A stretch of DNA of 64,000 bases, taken from Colius striatus. Its lineage: Eukaryota; Chordata; Aves; Coliiformes; Coliidae. Shown piece by piece: positions 53,591 to 63,874 of this stretch (its first letter is position 1; the number at the start of each line of letters is the position of its first letter). The position numbers and the translations under genes were made by a program. The DNA lies in NCBI RefSeq assembly GCF_028858725.1, contig NC_084767.1, forward strand, positions 4,453,501 to 4,517,500. The letters run 5' to 3'. A model generated the notes under the pieces. The model was not told the DNA's origin. It ran no database searches and was given only the letters and a program-made list of their open reading frames with translations.

Positions 53591-54384
53591 CGGGGCGGCC
53601 CCAGCGCCGGCCGCTTAAAGGGGCGAGCGGCGGCGCCCGCCCCACGCGTGGCCGCCACACGGCCCGGGGGGAGGGAGCGGGGCGGCTCTGGGGGCCGAGC
53701 GCTCCACAGGGGCAGCCGGCTGGTTGTGCCCCGCGGGAGGCGGCCGTGGGGCCGGAGGCAGCCCGGGCTGGCCCGTGGTGCCGCGCCCGAGCCGAGTGTT
53801 GGATGCTTCACACAGCTCCGGTCCCGTAACAGCGGGTCCCAAAGCGGTGCTGAGCTGGCCGCAAACGAGCGTTCCCGCGCCCTGAAAGGCTCCTGGGAAT
53901 GAAGGGAGCAAGAGAAGGTGGCTTCTCCGGCTGTTGGTACGGGGAGATCAGCAGAACCACCTAACCCAGGACAACCCGCACAGCCCGCTGAGCTGAGCTG
54001 AGCCATCACACCCCATCGTCCCTCCCCAGCAGCCCGCTCGCCTTGCGCCACCCTCCCTGCCCAGCTCTGCCCTGGGAGCAGCGAGGAGACAAGACAGGGA
54101 CCAGGTTCGCTACGTCACCACCACCCACAGCCTCGGTCTTTCCAGCAGCTCCTCAACACGTGGCATAACCACAGCTCTGTTTCCCCGTTGGGCTTTTAAT
54201 TACATTGTAAAGTTACTCAAAGCTCACACTGGCAGGTCATTAGCCTTCGTATGAATTTAATCATAAACAACTCATCTCACTCCTTGGCAGCTCCTTAAAT
54301 GTGTCTCCTTTTTATACTGTTAACTTTGCCACAACCACCCCAGAGAATTAATGGAGGTGCAGGCAGGTTGCCAGGGCTCTGTTG

Positions 54385-54400
54385 CCCCCCCCCCCCCCCC
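54385..54400. repeat. Homopolymer of 16 C
   Basis: An uninterrupted run of 16 cytosines. Its length may be affected by sequencing error. Confidence 0.9.
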
Positions 54401-56430
54401 ACTTTGCTTTTCCAAAGGTCTCATCTTCATCCTCCTCCCACTCAGCTAAGCCCAAGACCACGATGCTCCTGCAGAGACAGCTGCAGGAAGGAAGCCGGGT
54501 TGTCTGAAGGGGGCATCGCAGCACTGGTGACCTGCCTGGTGCCTGCTGACGTGCCACCACAGGGTTGATTAACTCATGGACCAGCTGTCCATTGCTCCCC
54601 TCCCTGCCCCAGCCTGTTGCCACTCCTGAGCTGGGCACATCTTCAAGGTATGTGAGCAGGAGGCCTCGAAGAGCCCTCCCTTCCTCTCCCACCATGAAAG
54701 ACCCTGCCATTCATGAGCAATGGTAGGGATGGCCCTTGAGGTGTTAATCAAGAGTTGAAGCCTGTGAACGGACCAACAGGCAGTAGAACTGCAGCATTTA
54801 GTGGTGTGTGGAGTGCCCAGGTTTGGGCAGACAGTCACTGGGTTTAAAAAGCCCTGAAAGGTGCATGTGTTCTCCAAAGGATGGCAAGGAAGACATCCAA
54901 AGCAGCTGTGCAGCAGGTTGGTAAGAGAAGTGTCCATTGAGGAGATGTGGAACAGTGAGAACAGAGGATTATGAGAGGAATGAGCCATGCTTCACAGGCT
55001 GAAAGGAGAAACTAAGGTGGAGAGCAGCTGAGGGCACTGCAACTGAGCAACACACAGAAGGATGTAACCTGAAGAGCTGAGGCTTGAAAGGCCAAGCAAG
55101 GAGATCAGGGGGATAACAGAAGCAGGTAACTGGATGTGTGAACCACACAGTGGCACACAGAAACACACTAAACAAAATGCAATGGAAGGTAAATTGCAAG
55201 GTAAAAGGAGTTAAAGTGAGGCAACTGAGTCAGGAATGCTATGGCTGCAGCCATCACTCTTGCTTCGGCTGCAGGACTGCCAGACATCCAGGGAGAGGCT
55301 GAGTGTGCTTGAGACACATGCATGCAGAGCTGGTCTGAGGCAGCTGGTAATTTGTACAGCAGTGCACAGACTGACCCTACATCCCTCATGTGCTGAAAAG
55401 AACTTAGCCAGATTGATCATCTTGCTGTCCATCCCACCTGTGCATGAACACAAAGTCCACCATCAAGACACCTTGGATTCCCTACCTTAGAATCAGGCAG
55501 TGGGGAAAGAAAAGTTACTCAAAAAACCCATCTGAGAAGAGCAAATCAAGGATGTGCAGGTTGTCCTACAGCTGCAGTATCCACGAAGACATCAAACTGT
55601 GTTTTCATGCCAGGTTTGTTTGGTCTAGCTGTAGAAGCAGTGATAGCTGCAGCACAGGGAGATGGTGTAGGACAGTGGGGTGCTGGGCAAGCAGCTGATG
55701 AACAGCTGGAGTCCCAGATGCCACCAGCTGCAACACCCCTCAGCCAGGACCCCTCACAGCATGCCAGGAGGGTGAGAGAGCTGTCCTGATGGCAGCACAG
55801 TAAGGACCAGCTGCAGAAGCACAGCGTGAGAACAAGCAGGAAAGTCTATGAGATGAGGTTCCAAAAGGAGCTTCATCCCTACTCGTGTTTCTGTCACTTG
55901 AGGGGACAGAAACCCTTACTCCAGACTGTCACTTTAGCATGGAGGCAGAGGGTGGATTTGGTGGGGGACAAGTTATGCCCAGTGTTACAGCCCCAGTGCC
56001 TGTTCCCTGCACTCCCCCCACACAAGGTCATCCCCAACATGTGCCTTCATGCTGGTCTCCCCCTTTCATCCCAGCTCCACCAAGACAGAACAAACACCAC
56101 ACCATAACATGGTGAAGGACACCTCACTCCTGAGCTTGAAGCAACCCAGAGGGACATAGATGGTGTTTTGCCTGTGGGAGAGCTTTGTGCCCACCTCCCT
56201 TTCTCATTAAACCACAGGGCAGCCCCTTGCTGATAAATCCATTTCCCTGTGCCACAAGGTCCCCACACCTTTTTGCTTTTTGGAAAGCAAAAAGATAACA
56301 ACATAAAAATGGGCCACCCCTGCTGTCTTGTCAGGTGTCAGAGATGGAATGGAATGAGAAAGCAGCGCTCCACCTTCAGTCCTGAACTGCAGAGGAAACT
56401 GTCTGCAGTCATTCTGACATGCAGGGTGTG

Positions 56431-56450
56431 CTGCTGCTGCTGCTGCTGCT
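56431..56450. repeat. CTG trinucleotide microsatellite
   Basis: Six full CTG units plus a partial one, in the intergenic region. No coding context was seen. Confidence 0.9.
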
Positions 56451-56956
56451 TGCTTTTTAATTGAAGAATTATGAGTGTGTGCCAGGTGCCTAAAAGTTCC
56501 CAATTCTCCCCTGCATACACAATGACTGCACTTGTCTTCCCAGAGCTCCCTCACAAACATTAGTCCAAAATGATGCTCCTGCCACAGCAGAGGGCAAATC
56601 ATTGCAGCTAAAGTCCAGCGAAGTTGTGGTTAGCCCCTGCATCACCAGGGTTGGATTGCCCTGATTCTTAGCCACCACCAGCAATTGTTTCTTGATGATT
56701 GACACCAGTATTGCAGGTTTTAGCTGTGGGGTGGATACAATCCGTCACAATCAGCCTGGCAGCAGATTGCACCCACCCTGCACAGAGGTACGGCAGCAGG
56801 GAGCTGCAGACCCCATGGAGGAGATGCTCAGCCTGCAAATGGTGGAGGCTGTCCTGGCACACATGTGCCAGTGAGCAGGGGAACCCTGGAAACCTCCTGG
56901 GGACAATGCTAGAGCAGGAAGCTGAAGCACTGCTGAGAAGCAGAGATGTAGTGAAC

Positions 56957-57452
56957 CACAGAATCATTTCAGTTGGAAAAGACCTTTAAGATCGAGTCCA
57001 ACCACTCACCTCACACTGCCAAGCTCACCACTAACCCACGTCCCTCAGCACCTCATTTATGTATCTTGTAAATATCTCCAGGGATGGGGACTCCATCACC
57101 TCCCTGGGCAGCCTGGGACAGCATCTAATAACACTCTCAGTTAAAAAGTTCCTCCCAATATCCAATCTAAACCTCCCCTGGCACAACTTGAGGCTGTTCC
57201 CTCTTGTTCTATTACTTGTTACTTGGGAGAAGAGACTGAGCTCCACCTCACCACAGGCTCCTTTCCTGTAGCTGTGGAGAGTGATCATAGCTCCTCTCAG
57301 CCTCATTTTCTCCAGGCAAAATCCCCCTCCAGTTCCCTCAGCTGCTCCTCATCAGACTTGTGCTCCAGACCCTTCACCAGCTTTGTTGCCCATCTCTGGA
57401 CACATTCCAGCACCTCAATGTCCTTGTTGCAGTGAGAGGCCCAAAACTGAAA
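56957..57452 (-). mobile_element. CR1 LINE copy, about 500 bp, intergenic
   Basis: The reverse complement of the CR1 tail (CACAGAATCATTTCAGTTGG) begins at 56957. The minus strand then shows the end of ORF2, with a peptide resembling SLFSQVTSNRTRGNSLKLCQ at 57031-57306. The left boundary is sharp. The right one is placed where similarity to CR1 fades, near 57452. Confidence 0.92.
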
Positions 57453-58279
57453 GGTGTACCAGGGCAAATGGCAGATCTAGGAAAAAGAGTGAAGAAGCAT
57501 TTCAGTGCAACAGGACAGCTCTGCTCCCTGTCTCTGCTAGTGCAGGCAGCAGCTGGGCCCTGGAGCCCAGAGCTGCTGCTTCAGTGTGCCTGCCACCTAG
57601 TGAACAAGAGCAAGAGCAGCAAACATCACCCATGCATCCCTTGCAAGCCTGGAAACCAGGCCCAAGGGAGTCCCAGGAGGTGAGAACAGAATGGTGGGCC
57701 AGAGAAACCCACCCCACCCAGGAGAGGGGTCTGAACCCTGACAGCAAGACAGAGCCACCAGCCTCAGGAGAGGCTTGGTTTGCTCTAGGACCGGTAGTTT
57801 GGCACTGAATTAAACCAGTGGCCAGGGCAGCAGGAGAACATGCAACAGCATTTGGCTTAACAGGGTGCAGCTGATCTTTGAAGGACATGCCTACAGTAGT
57901 GCTCACCTCCAGCTGTCCTGCAGCCAGGGAGGGAGAGCAGATGCAGCCAGGCAAAGATCCCCAGCTCCCTGACTCTCCCTGCCTGCCCTGCTTTTTCTTC
58001 CCCTGGAGAGTTTCTTCATGTCCATCACATGAAGCAGGGCTGCTGCAAAAGCCTTTGGGGCAGCTCAGAGGAGCTTGAAGCCCAGATGTGACAGGTCACC
58101 AAGCGCAGAGGAGGTAATGAGGGGAGCTGAGAATGATACAGTTGCTGCAGCACCAGGAACTTCTCAGGGCTGTCATCTCTTATTTTCAACAACTTAGAAA
58201 GCATTTTCCCTTGGCTGTGTTTCCAGCATAGCACCAGGGTGAGATGGTGGCTAACAGTTATTTCTGCAATGCACACTAC

Positions 58280-58447
58280 CTTTGACAGGTACTTATAAAT
58301 AAAAGCATCCTCCCAGTTGAAGCTCCCCTCAGGCACTGCCAAGGACACACAGATGAAGTTAAATACTCCCATGAGAGCCTCTGCTTCACTGGGATACTCT
58401 GAGTTGAGGCCATTTTTGGCCAGTGTGTCCCAGGAGACAGCACAGTC
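58280..58447 (-). other. Unassigned coding-like exon candidate (56 codons, phase 0-0)
   Basis: On the minus strand a pyrimidine-rich tract and CAG acceptor (58448-58450) precede 56 open codons, DCAVSWDTLAK through FIYKYLSK, then an AAG|GTAGTG donor. Codon choice and residue mix (SEYPSEAEALMGVFNFICV, NWEDAFIYKYLSK) look like a folded protein. The frame stays open past the donor to TGA at 58022-58024, so this could instead be a terminal exon of about 141 codons. I do not recognise the protein. It could be a chance frame, a pseudogene piece or an exon of an unknown gene. Confidence 0.3.
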
Positions 58448-58667
58448 CTGGTACATGTAAACAAAATAGACTGTTAATTATGTGGCCTCAGCTACTTCAT
58501 TTCTTACCATCTCCTGCAGCAAGGAGACAGGCACCTTCAAGCTTTGCTCTTGTCCTTCTCTCCCCACAGTGCTGCCCATTTAAAACCTCAGCAGCAAGAA
58601 CTTAAGAGTACTAACTCCCCCTTCCCTCCCAGCACCTGACGTTTGAGCTCACAGCCTGCAGTATTAC

Positions 58668-58824
58668 CTGACCAGGGTGAACACTGGGAGCAAGGTCCTT
58701 TCTAGCACGAAACCCAAGGAAGAAGTGAGCAGGCTCTGCCACAACCCTCCAGAAATGAGGAGAAAAACCACAACAGCTCCATGGGCTCATGTTAAAGTTG
58801 CCCTTGCACACGTGTCCTTGCTTG
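58668..58824 (-). other. Second unassigned exon candidate (157 nt)
   Basis: On the minus strand a strong acceptor (CACATACCCTACAG, ending at 58825) is followed by one base and 52 open codons, KQGHVCKGNFNMSPW through SVHPGQ, then a CAG|GTAATA donor. Its end phase (0) matches the start phase of the candidate exon at 58280-58447. The residue mix is less convincing than that of the other segment, and I recognise no domain. It is listed because the splice signals and phase agree. Confidence 0.2.
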
Positions 58825-59547
58825 CTGTAGGGTATGTGGGTGAAAGAAATTGTAACCAAACCAGCAGGTAAAAGTTCTCTGAGCAGAAAACAAAGACCAC
58901 ACAAGCCCCTGTGGCTGGTTAGAGAGGTGGTGGGAGCTTTCCTGAGGAACATGAGGGAGCAAGCAGAGGTTTCCTCCTGAATTGACAAGGCATAACTTGT
59001 ACCTTGGCCTCAAAACACACCCCCAGGACTCAAGTGCTCCTCAGCTGAGGGAGAAGGCAGGGAGGCATCCCTGGGACCTCCTTGTCTCACCAAAACAAGG
59101 GAGCAGAGGCATGTGTCCAAGACCTTCTGCTAAAGCCAGGCAAGCTCATTAAAAGGGAAGACAAAGCCATGCTGAAGTGGTTTGCATTCTTCGTGGGACA
59201 GGGTGCAATACTCCCTCTCCACCAAGCAGGGTCAGCCGAGCACTATTTTAACACAACAAAGTCATCAAGGCATCCGCTGCTTCACTTATGGCCTTTCAGA
59301 GTTCCATCTTCCATAGCCAGGGTGGCACTGCCACTGAGCTGCCACACGTACCAGAAGGGTTTCTGAAGCAATTAGGCTTGGCTTTAAAGAGCTGGAAGTC
59401 CAGCCCTGCAGAGTTCACATGTCAGAACTGGCTCTGGAGGTATTGGTCAGCCAGCAAACCCCAGTCTAGAAGCAAAGCTGGCCTGAGGCCACGGCTGGTG
59501 ATGGGGTGGGAAATCAGACACGTACCTGGGTTCCTCAAGTCTGTTAC

Positions 59548-59553
59548 TTTATT
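59548..59553 (-). terminator. STK10: Polyadenylation signal AATAAA (probable distal end of STK10)
   Basis: TTTATT on the plus strand reads AATAAA on the minus strand. A GT-rich element follows within about 40 nt, and the transcript would end near 59525-59535. This is the last such signal before the intergenic region. Confidence 0.55.
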
Positions 59554-59618
59554 AGAAGAGTCTTTACATCATAGTGGTGGCCCCACTGAAGGCACTTGAC
59601 AAAGTATTAAAACACCTT

Positions 59619-59624
59619 TTTATT
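59619..59624 (-). terminator. STK10: Polyadenylation signal AATAAA (alternative end of STK10)
   Basis: A second AATAAA on the minus strand, 71 nt upstream of the distal one. It is followed by T-rich sequence (GTGTTTTAATACTTTGT), so cleavage near 59595-59605 is plausible. Confidence 0.5.
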
Positions 59625-62226
59625 CAAAGCCACATTCTTCTTAAAATGGCAAAGCACCTCCCCCCAAAACCAAGCTGGGTTTAGTCACGGTTCCTTCTGA
59701 ACAGGAGACAACGAAAACATCCTGGTTTGGGAAGGGGGAAATATATAATCACTCTGTAAACATGACAAATCAGAAGATACGCTCCCTGCTCTCTTCTGGG
59801 AGAGGGACATGGTGCTAGAGCCCAGGCACACCTGGAGAGGGAACAGAGAAAAGGGAAAGGGCAGGAGACAAAACCATTCCAACTCTCTGTTAGCAAAAGC
59901 AAAACCACTTTGCTAGCTCCAGGCTGCAAATCAGCTTGACTGGAGAAAAGGACAACCGATTTACCACAGGGGCATCCACTTCTGCTCCTTAAAAGCCCCC
60001 AGAGTCTCCTTCCTCATGGCTGCATAACATCCAGAGAGAGGTGACTCCACCTGAGCTGGTGAAGAAGGTAGAGATGGCAATGCCCTTCAGCTGAGGAGGT
60101 CTGGTATGAACAGTACGTGCAGGACACCCTTCTGCAAACCACATGAAGGACAGGCAGCACACCAGGTACTGGGTTCTGTGACAACCATTTCATGGAATAG
60201 TTCCAGCCTAACCCCACCAGGAGCAGGAAAAAAGTCAGTGAGGCTGCTGTAACACATTTCTGCTGCAATTAAAAGGTTCAGTCATGGATCTTAAATCAGG
60301 TCCCAAGCTGGTGCTATCTCCTCTGAAAGGCACGGTCAGTGCTGTTGGAGGTGGGACAGACAGTCTACCTAGGACAGGCACTACTGAAAAGCTGCTCTGC
60401 AGGCTGCTTACAAAGGGTCCCAGCCCTTGGATGTCCATCTGGGTTGTTTATTAATAGAGGTGTTAATGATGGGGATTCAGAACAAACTGGTAACAGCCCA
60501 AATGGATGCAGTCTTGCTAGTTTGCAGGAAGCTTATAAATAAGTATTATGAACTCTAAATGGCTAGTAAATGCACTCACTCCTCAAATCAAGAAGTGTTA
60601 AAGTCCTGGGGACTGACTCCTTCAGCTGTGTACCTAAAGAAGCGTAGCACTTCACACACCACCTTTTCCTGAAATGCCAACAGGTCCCTAAATCAACAGG
60701 TGAGAGTTTAAAATGACTTTTTTTAAAGCAGAAATGCTTTTTCTTGCTAGGGAAGCAGGTCTAAAACAAACAATGCTGTCCAGAGATCAGAGAGAAAAAC
60801 TGAAGTGCTACCTCACACCTTTTGGTTGTGTGAAGAAGGTGCTGCCCAGTGAGGTCTCTGTCCCTCTACCTAGGTCAGTGCTCTGGGTCCTACCCAGCAG
60901 CTCAGCCCAGCACTGCCTTGTGCAGGTGGAGAAAGGAAGCCCAACTGAGACACGTCACCACAGAGCAGCAGGGGCAGAGGGCTGGCCCTGCCACTGCTCT
61001 CCACTCTGCAGCATGACTCCAGGCTGAGGGCCAGGAGAATCATCCAAGAAACTGTGGCACATCCTAAGAAGATGAGACATCAGTGGGAAAAGTGATGCTG
61101 AGAGCAATAAGGCACTGTGACCTGGCCTTTGCATCTCCTCTGCCTTTGCATCCCTTGTTTCAAGACTCCTTTATTCCTTCCAAATGATGCTCTGAAGCCC
61201 AGAGCAGAGTGGCCAGGCTGGCTGACCCACAGGGCTCACAAGTACATAACACTAAAAAAAAAGGTCAATCTCAAGCACATGTGTGATCATGAGAGCTCTG
61301 GCAACAACACCCTTCAGCTCTTCACTTGCCCTTACCAGAAGGCACATGACTGACCAACAGCTCACTGTGTCACCACGGGACTGAGCACCGTGACAAACCT
61401 CCTCCTCTGCACATCCACATCCACTTCTTTGAGAGACAAAAGCCTGCAGCCAGCTGAACAGTATGATTATGTCACAGCCCAGTCTCTGATAAGATAGTGT
61501 TAGCTAGGTGCCAGAGGGACTGTGGCGCCAGCAATCCTGGCCAAGGAAGAAGCAGAAGCGTCTTTGGGAGGATGTCCATCTGGTCCCTTTTCTGCATAGT
61601 CTGCATGGGGAGGAAGAGGAAAGGGGGAAAAAAAAGCATCCTTTCCCTCCTCAAGGGCAAAACCAAAAATTCCACATCACTCACTCTCCCTTGAGTAAAA
61701 AAATCTAAGGTAAGCATTGGGGGAGGACGAGGCCAAGGTTAGCCTAAAGTAATGCCAAAACTGCTCTGCCCCAGGTCAGTCCTTACAGAGGGACTTAGAC
61801 GAGGTGCAACCACAGTGGGGAGAGAGGCTGAGAGCCCCTGCACAGCAGGCAGGAGCCATCACCTGCTTCTCCTCCTCAGAGCAGTTATTGCCTCAGTCTG
61901 AGCTGCCAAGCCCAGTGAGCACCAGGCTCACGCCAGAGGCGACGCATCCAGTTTACAGTGCAAGTATGAGTGCAGAAAGGGTCCTGCCCAGCATCCCAGC
62001 CTGCAGCTGTGCTCAGCAGGCCAGGTCCTGCAAAAGCCATCACATCTCCCAGTCAGGGTCCTCCAGTGCAGGACAGTGGCCACGTTTATCCCAGAGAGAA
62101 GTGAGGGGACAGGAGGGTGCTGTTGTACAAAGAGGCTGCTGAGAGGATCTTCCAAATCCAAGTTGCCCACTTGTATCCCAGGAGGACAGAGCAAGTCCCA
62201 GCTGGTGGCCTGCCAGCTGCAGGGCG

Positions 62227-62367
62227 TTACGAGCTTTCTGAGGAGCTGAACGGGACGAACTTGGCATGTTTGGTTGGGGATGCGGGTGTCTGTCCATCTG
62301 CCTCCTCACTCAGCTTGAAGAACATCTCCTGCTCACGCTTCTTCTGGTTCAGCTCATCCTCCAGGGC
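62227..62367 (-). CDS. STK10: STK10 last coding exon and stop codon
   Basis: A 141-nt segment with an acceptor ending TTAAG (AG at 62368-62369). It encodes 46 residues, starting [17 protein letters not shown] and ending [10 protein letters not shown], then TAA at 62227-62229. The first half is the conserved end of the coiled coil. The variable tail resembles human STK10 (which from memory ends with a similar serine-rich group) more than SLK. Together the five STK10 segments here supply about 231 C-terminal residues of a protein of roughly 970. Confidence 0.96.
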   Translation of the reverse strand, partial: ALEDELNQKKREQEMFFKLSEEADGQTPASPTKHAKFVPFSSSESS

Positions 62368-62431
62368 CTTAAGCAGAAAGGAACACACACAAGAGCTGCA
62401 TTTGAGACTGTGTGGGAATTACAGACACCAT

Positions 62432-62482
62432 CATACAACGGTAGGGGTTGGAAGGGACCTCCAGAGATCATCTAAGTCCTCT
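62432..62482 (-). mobile_element. CR1 LINE tail inside a 163-nt STK10 intron
   Basis: The plus strand reads CATACAACGGTAGGGGTTGG and continues with GGGACCT and AGATCATCTAAGTCC, the reverse complement of the CR1 3' tail. It makes up about a third of the short intron between the last two coding exons of STK10. Confidence 0.82.
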
Positions 62483-62530
62483 CCAACCAGCCGAGCAGGA
62501 CACCCTGCTCAGGGTGAGGGAGCACACTAC

Positions 62531-62644
62531 CTTCTTCCGTGGCCTCAGCTTGTCTCGCCACTCCTTCATGTGCTGGTTGTGGCTCTCATCCAGGGACTTC
62601 AGCTTCTGGGTTTCGTGCTCAACCAACAGGTGACATTTCTCATT
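62531..62644 (-). CDS. STK10: STK10 penultimate coding exon
   Basis: A 114-nt, 38-codon exon with a TTTAG acceptor (62645-62646) and a GTAGTG donor (a weak form of the consensus). It encodes [16 protein letters not shown] through [11 protein letters not shown]. The [16 protein letters not shown] and KLRPRKK blocks are strongly conserved in STK10 and SLK. The intron that follows is only 163 nt and contains a CR1 tail. Confidence 0.96.
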
Positions 62645-62859
62645 CTAAACACAGATGACAAAACAGAACATCTGTTAAGCAGCTGAGACTGTAAATCCCA
62701 TGGTCAAACGGGCCTTCAGAGCTCTGAGCTCCTGGGCACGTTTAGACACGGCCACTAAGGCAGAGCACAATGGCATCAGGTCTAGTTCACTGAGTCCTCT
62801 GCAGCCACTTCTCACGACACATTCTCAGTGCTGGAGCAGAAACAGGGAGGGATGGGCAC

Positions 62860-62985
62860 CTGCAGCTGCTGCAGCTCGTTGGTGTTGCTCTCGCACTGGG
62901 CCTGCATGTCCTTCAGCTGCGTCTCGTGCTTCTGCTGCTGGTGCAGCCGCTCTGCCTTCTGCCTCTTCTCTTCCTGCTGAGCAAA
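62860..62985 (-). CDS. STK10: STK10 coding exon (third from the end, coiled coil)
   Basis: A 126-nt, 42-codon exon with a TTCCAG acceptor (CAG at 62986-62988) and a GTGCCC donor. It encodes [16 protein letters not shown] through NTNELQQLQ, a continuous charged coiled-coil helix. Both borders are phase 0, so the frame passes unchanged between neighbours. The sequence follows the STK10/SLK C-terminal family closely. Confidence 0.96.
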
Positions 62986-63175
62986 CTGGAAGAGAGAAAA
63001 GCGGTTTGCCCACGTAGGCAGCGTTGCTCTGACCTCCGGGGCTGGTTTAGAGGCTGATCAGCTTGCACTGTTACACTGGGGGAAGGAAGAAAACAGGAGA
63101 AGGAAACGACAAAGACCTCCCCGCTGCCAGCAGAGGCTGAGTGCCTGAGCCCCGGTGCCCTTCGCAAGGCCTGAC

Positions 63176-63364
63176 CTGTTTAATCTTCTCCCGCTGCTCG
63201 GAGGCGCTGCCGCTGGAGTGGATGTGAAGGCTCTTCTTGTACATGGCCATGCGCGTCTTGCCTTCGCTGCGCTGGATTTTGGGGAGCCGGGCTCTCTCCT
63301 GCTGCTGCCGAGCCTTCAGCTGCTCCAGCATGCGCTGGTTGTACCGCTGCATCTGCTCCCTTTC
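63176..63364 (-). CDS. STK10: STK10 coding exon (fourth from the end, coiled coil)
   Basis: A 189-nt, 63-codon exon with a TTGCAG acceptor (CAG at 63365-63367) and a GTCAGG donor. It encodes [10 protein letters not shown] through QREKIKQ, and includes the conserved block [20 protein letters not shown]. The tail [11 protein letters not shown] distinguishes STK10 from its paralogue SLK, which from memory has LRINSTATPDQ here. Both borders are phase 0. The region is helical, rich in Glu, Gln and Arg, and takes part in oligomerisation in this family. Confidence 0.96.
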
Positions 63365-63874
63365 CTGCAATGGCACAGGGACAGCTCTCAGAGCAGGAAG
63401 GGCACCTCGTGCCAACAAGACCGAAGGGAGCTGGAGAGCAGATGTGGGAGTTGCACGGAGGTGGCTGGTGGCAGACACTTCCAAGGGGGCAGAAGAGGAG
63501 GGTAGCTACTGAACACCTTGTGAAAAGCAGACAAGGGGGCTGGAAGGAAGCAGAAATGCCTGTGAGATGTGCCAGTCTTCACCCAGTGCTTTGGGAATCC
63601 ATCACCCCACATCCTGGACAGTGGCAGATTTCCAGGAAAGCCCCCAAAACTCAACACTGCTTCTCGTCCGTTAAATGCACACAGCACGGAATGAACGTCT
63701 CCAGCAAACGGGCTGACCTGAGCATTAATCTGCTGCCTTTCACCAACAATGACCAAGTCATTAACTCCTACCTCACCCTCACCCACTTACAGACTGGAAG
63801 GGAAACATCCCTTTGGGTGACACCCAGGCACCCTCCCGACCAGCACCCACGTAGGAAGGTGTTGAACTCTTCAC

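Larger units (their letters stand above)
52990..53800. promoter_or_regulatory. CpG island at the SH3PXD2B promoter
   Basis: Dense CG dinucleotides and very high GC content contrast sharply with the flanks. GC boxes (GGGCGG or CCGCCC) recur throughout. It covers exon 1, the 5' UTR and the first few hundred bases of intron 1. It includes a TCC tract at 53196-53212 and a GAGCC pentamer run at 53315-53335. Long open frames here in several phases follow from the lack of stop codons in GC-rich DNA and are not genes. Confidence 0.85.
53801..59524. other. Intergenic region between STK10 3' end and SH3PXD2B promoter
   Basis: About 5.7 kb with no recognised gene. It contains an AT-rich conserved-looking block at 54190-54350, a run of 16 C at 54385-54400, a CTG repeat at 56431-56450, a CR1 copy at 56957-57452, and two unassigned coding-like segments on the minus strand at 58022-58824. 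In human, from memory, EFCAB9 and UBTD2 lie between these two genes; neither protein was recognised here. Confidence 0.8.
59525..62226 (-). other. STK10: Probable 3' UTR of STK10
   Basis: Sequence after the STK10 stop with no open frame of note, no repeat and no splice signal needed. Two AATAAA signals 71 nt apart (59619-59624 and 59548-59553 on the minus strand) mark a likely end. The second is followed by a GT-rich stretch (GTACGTGTCTG) of the kind found downstream of cleavage sites. Internal AATAAA copies at 61170-61175 and 60447-60452 could give shorter forms. The resulting 3' UTR would be about 2.7 kb. Confidence 0.65.

Noticed and set aside
53006..53902. 298-codon plus-strand open frame over the CpG island
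   Set aside because: Long frames in several phases are expected where stop codons are rare. The residue mix is Ala, Gly, Pro and Arg only, and it overlaps exon 1 of SH3PXD2B on the other strand.
57502..57954. 150-codon minus-strand frame next to the unassigned exon candidates
   Set aside because: Low-complexity Ala/Gly/Ser/Cys-rich sequence with no splice signals at sensible places and another frame open on the opposite strand.
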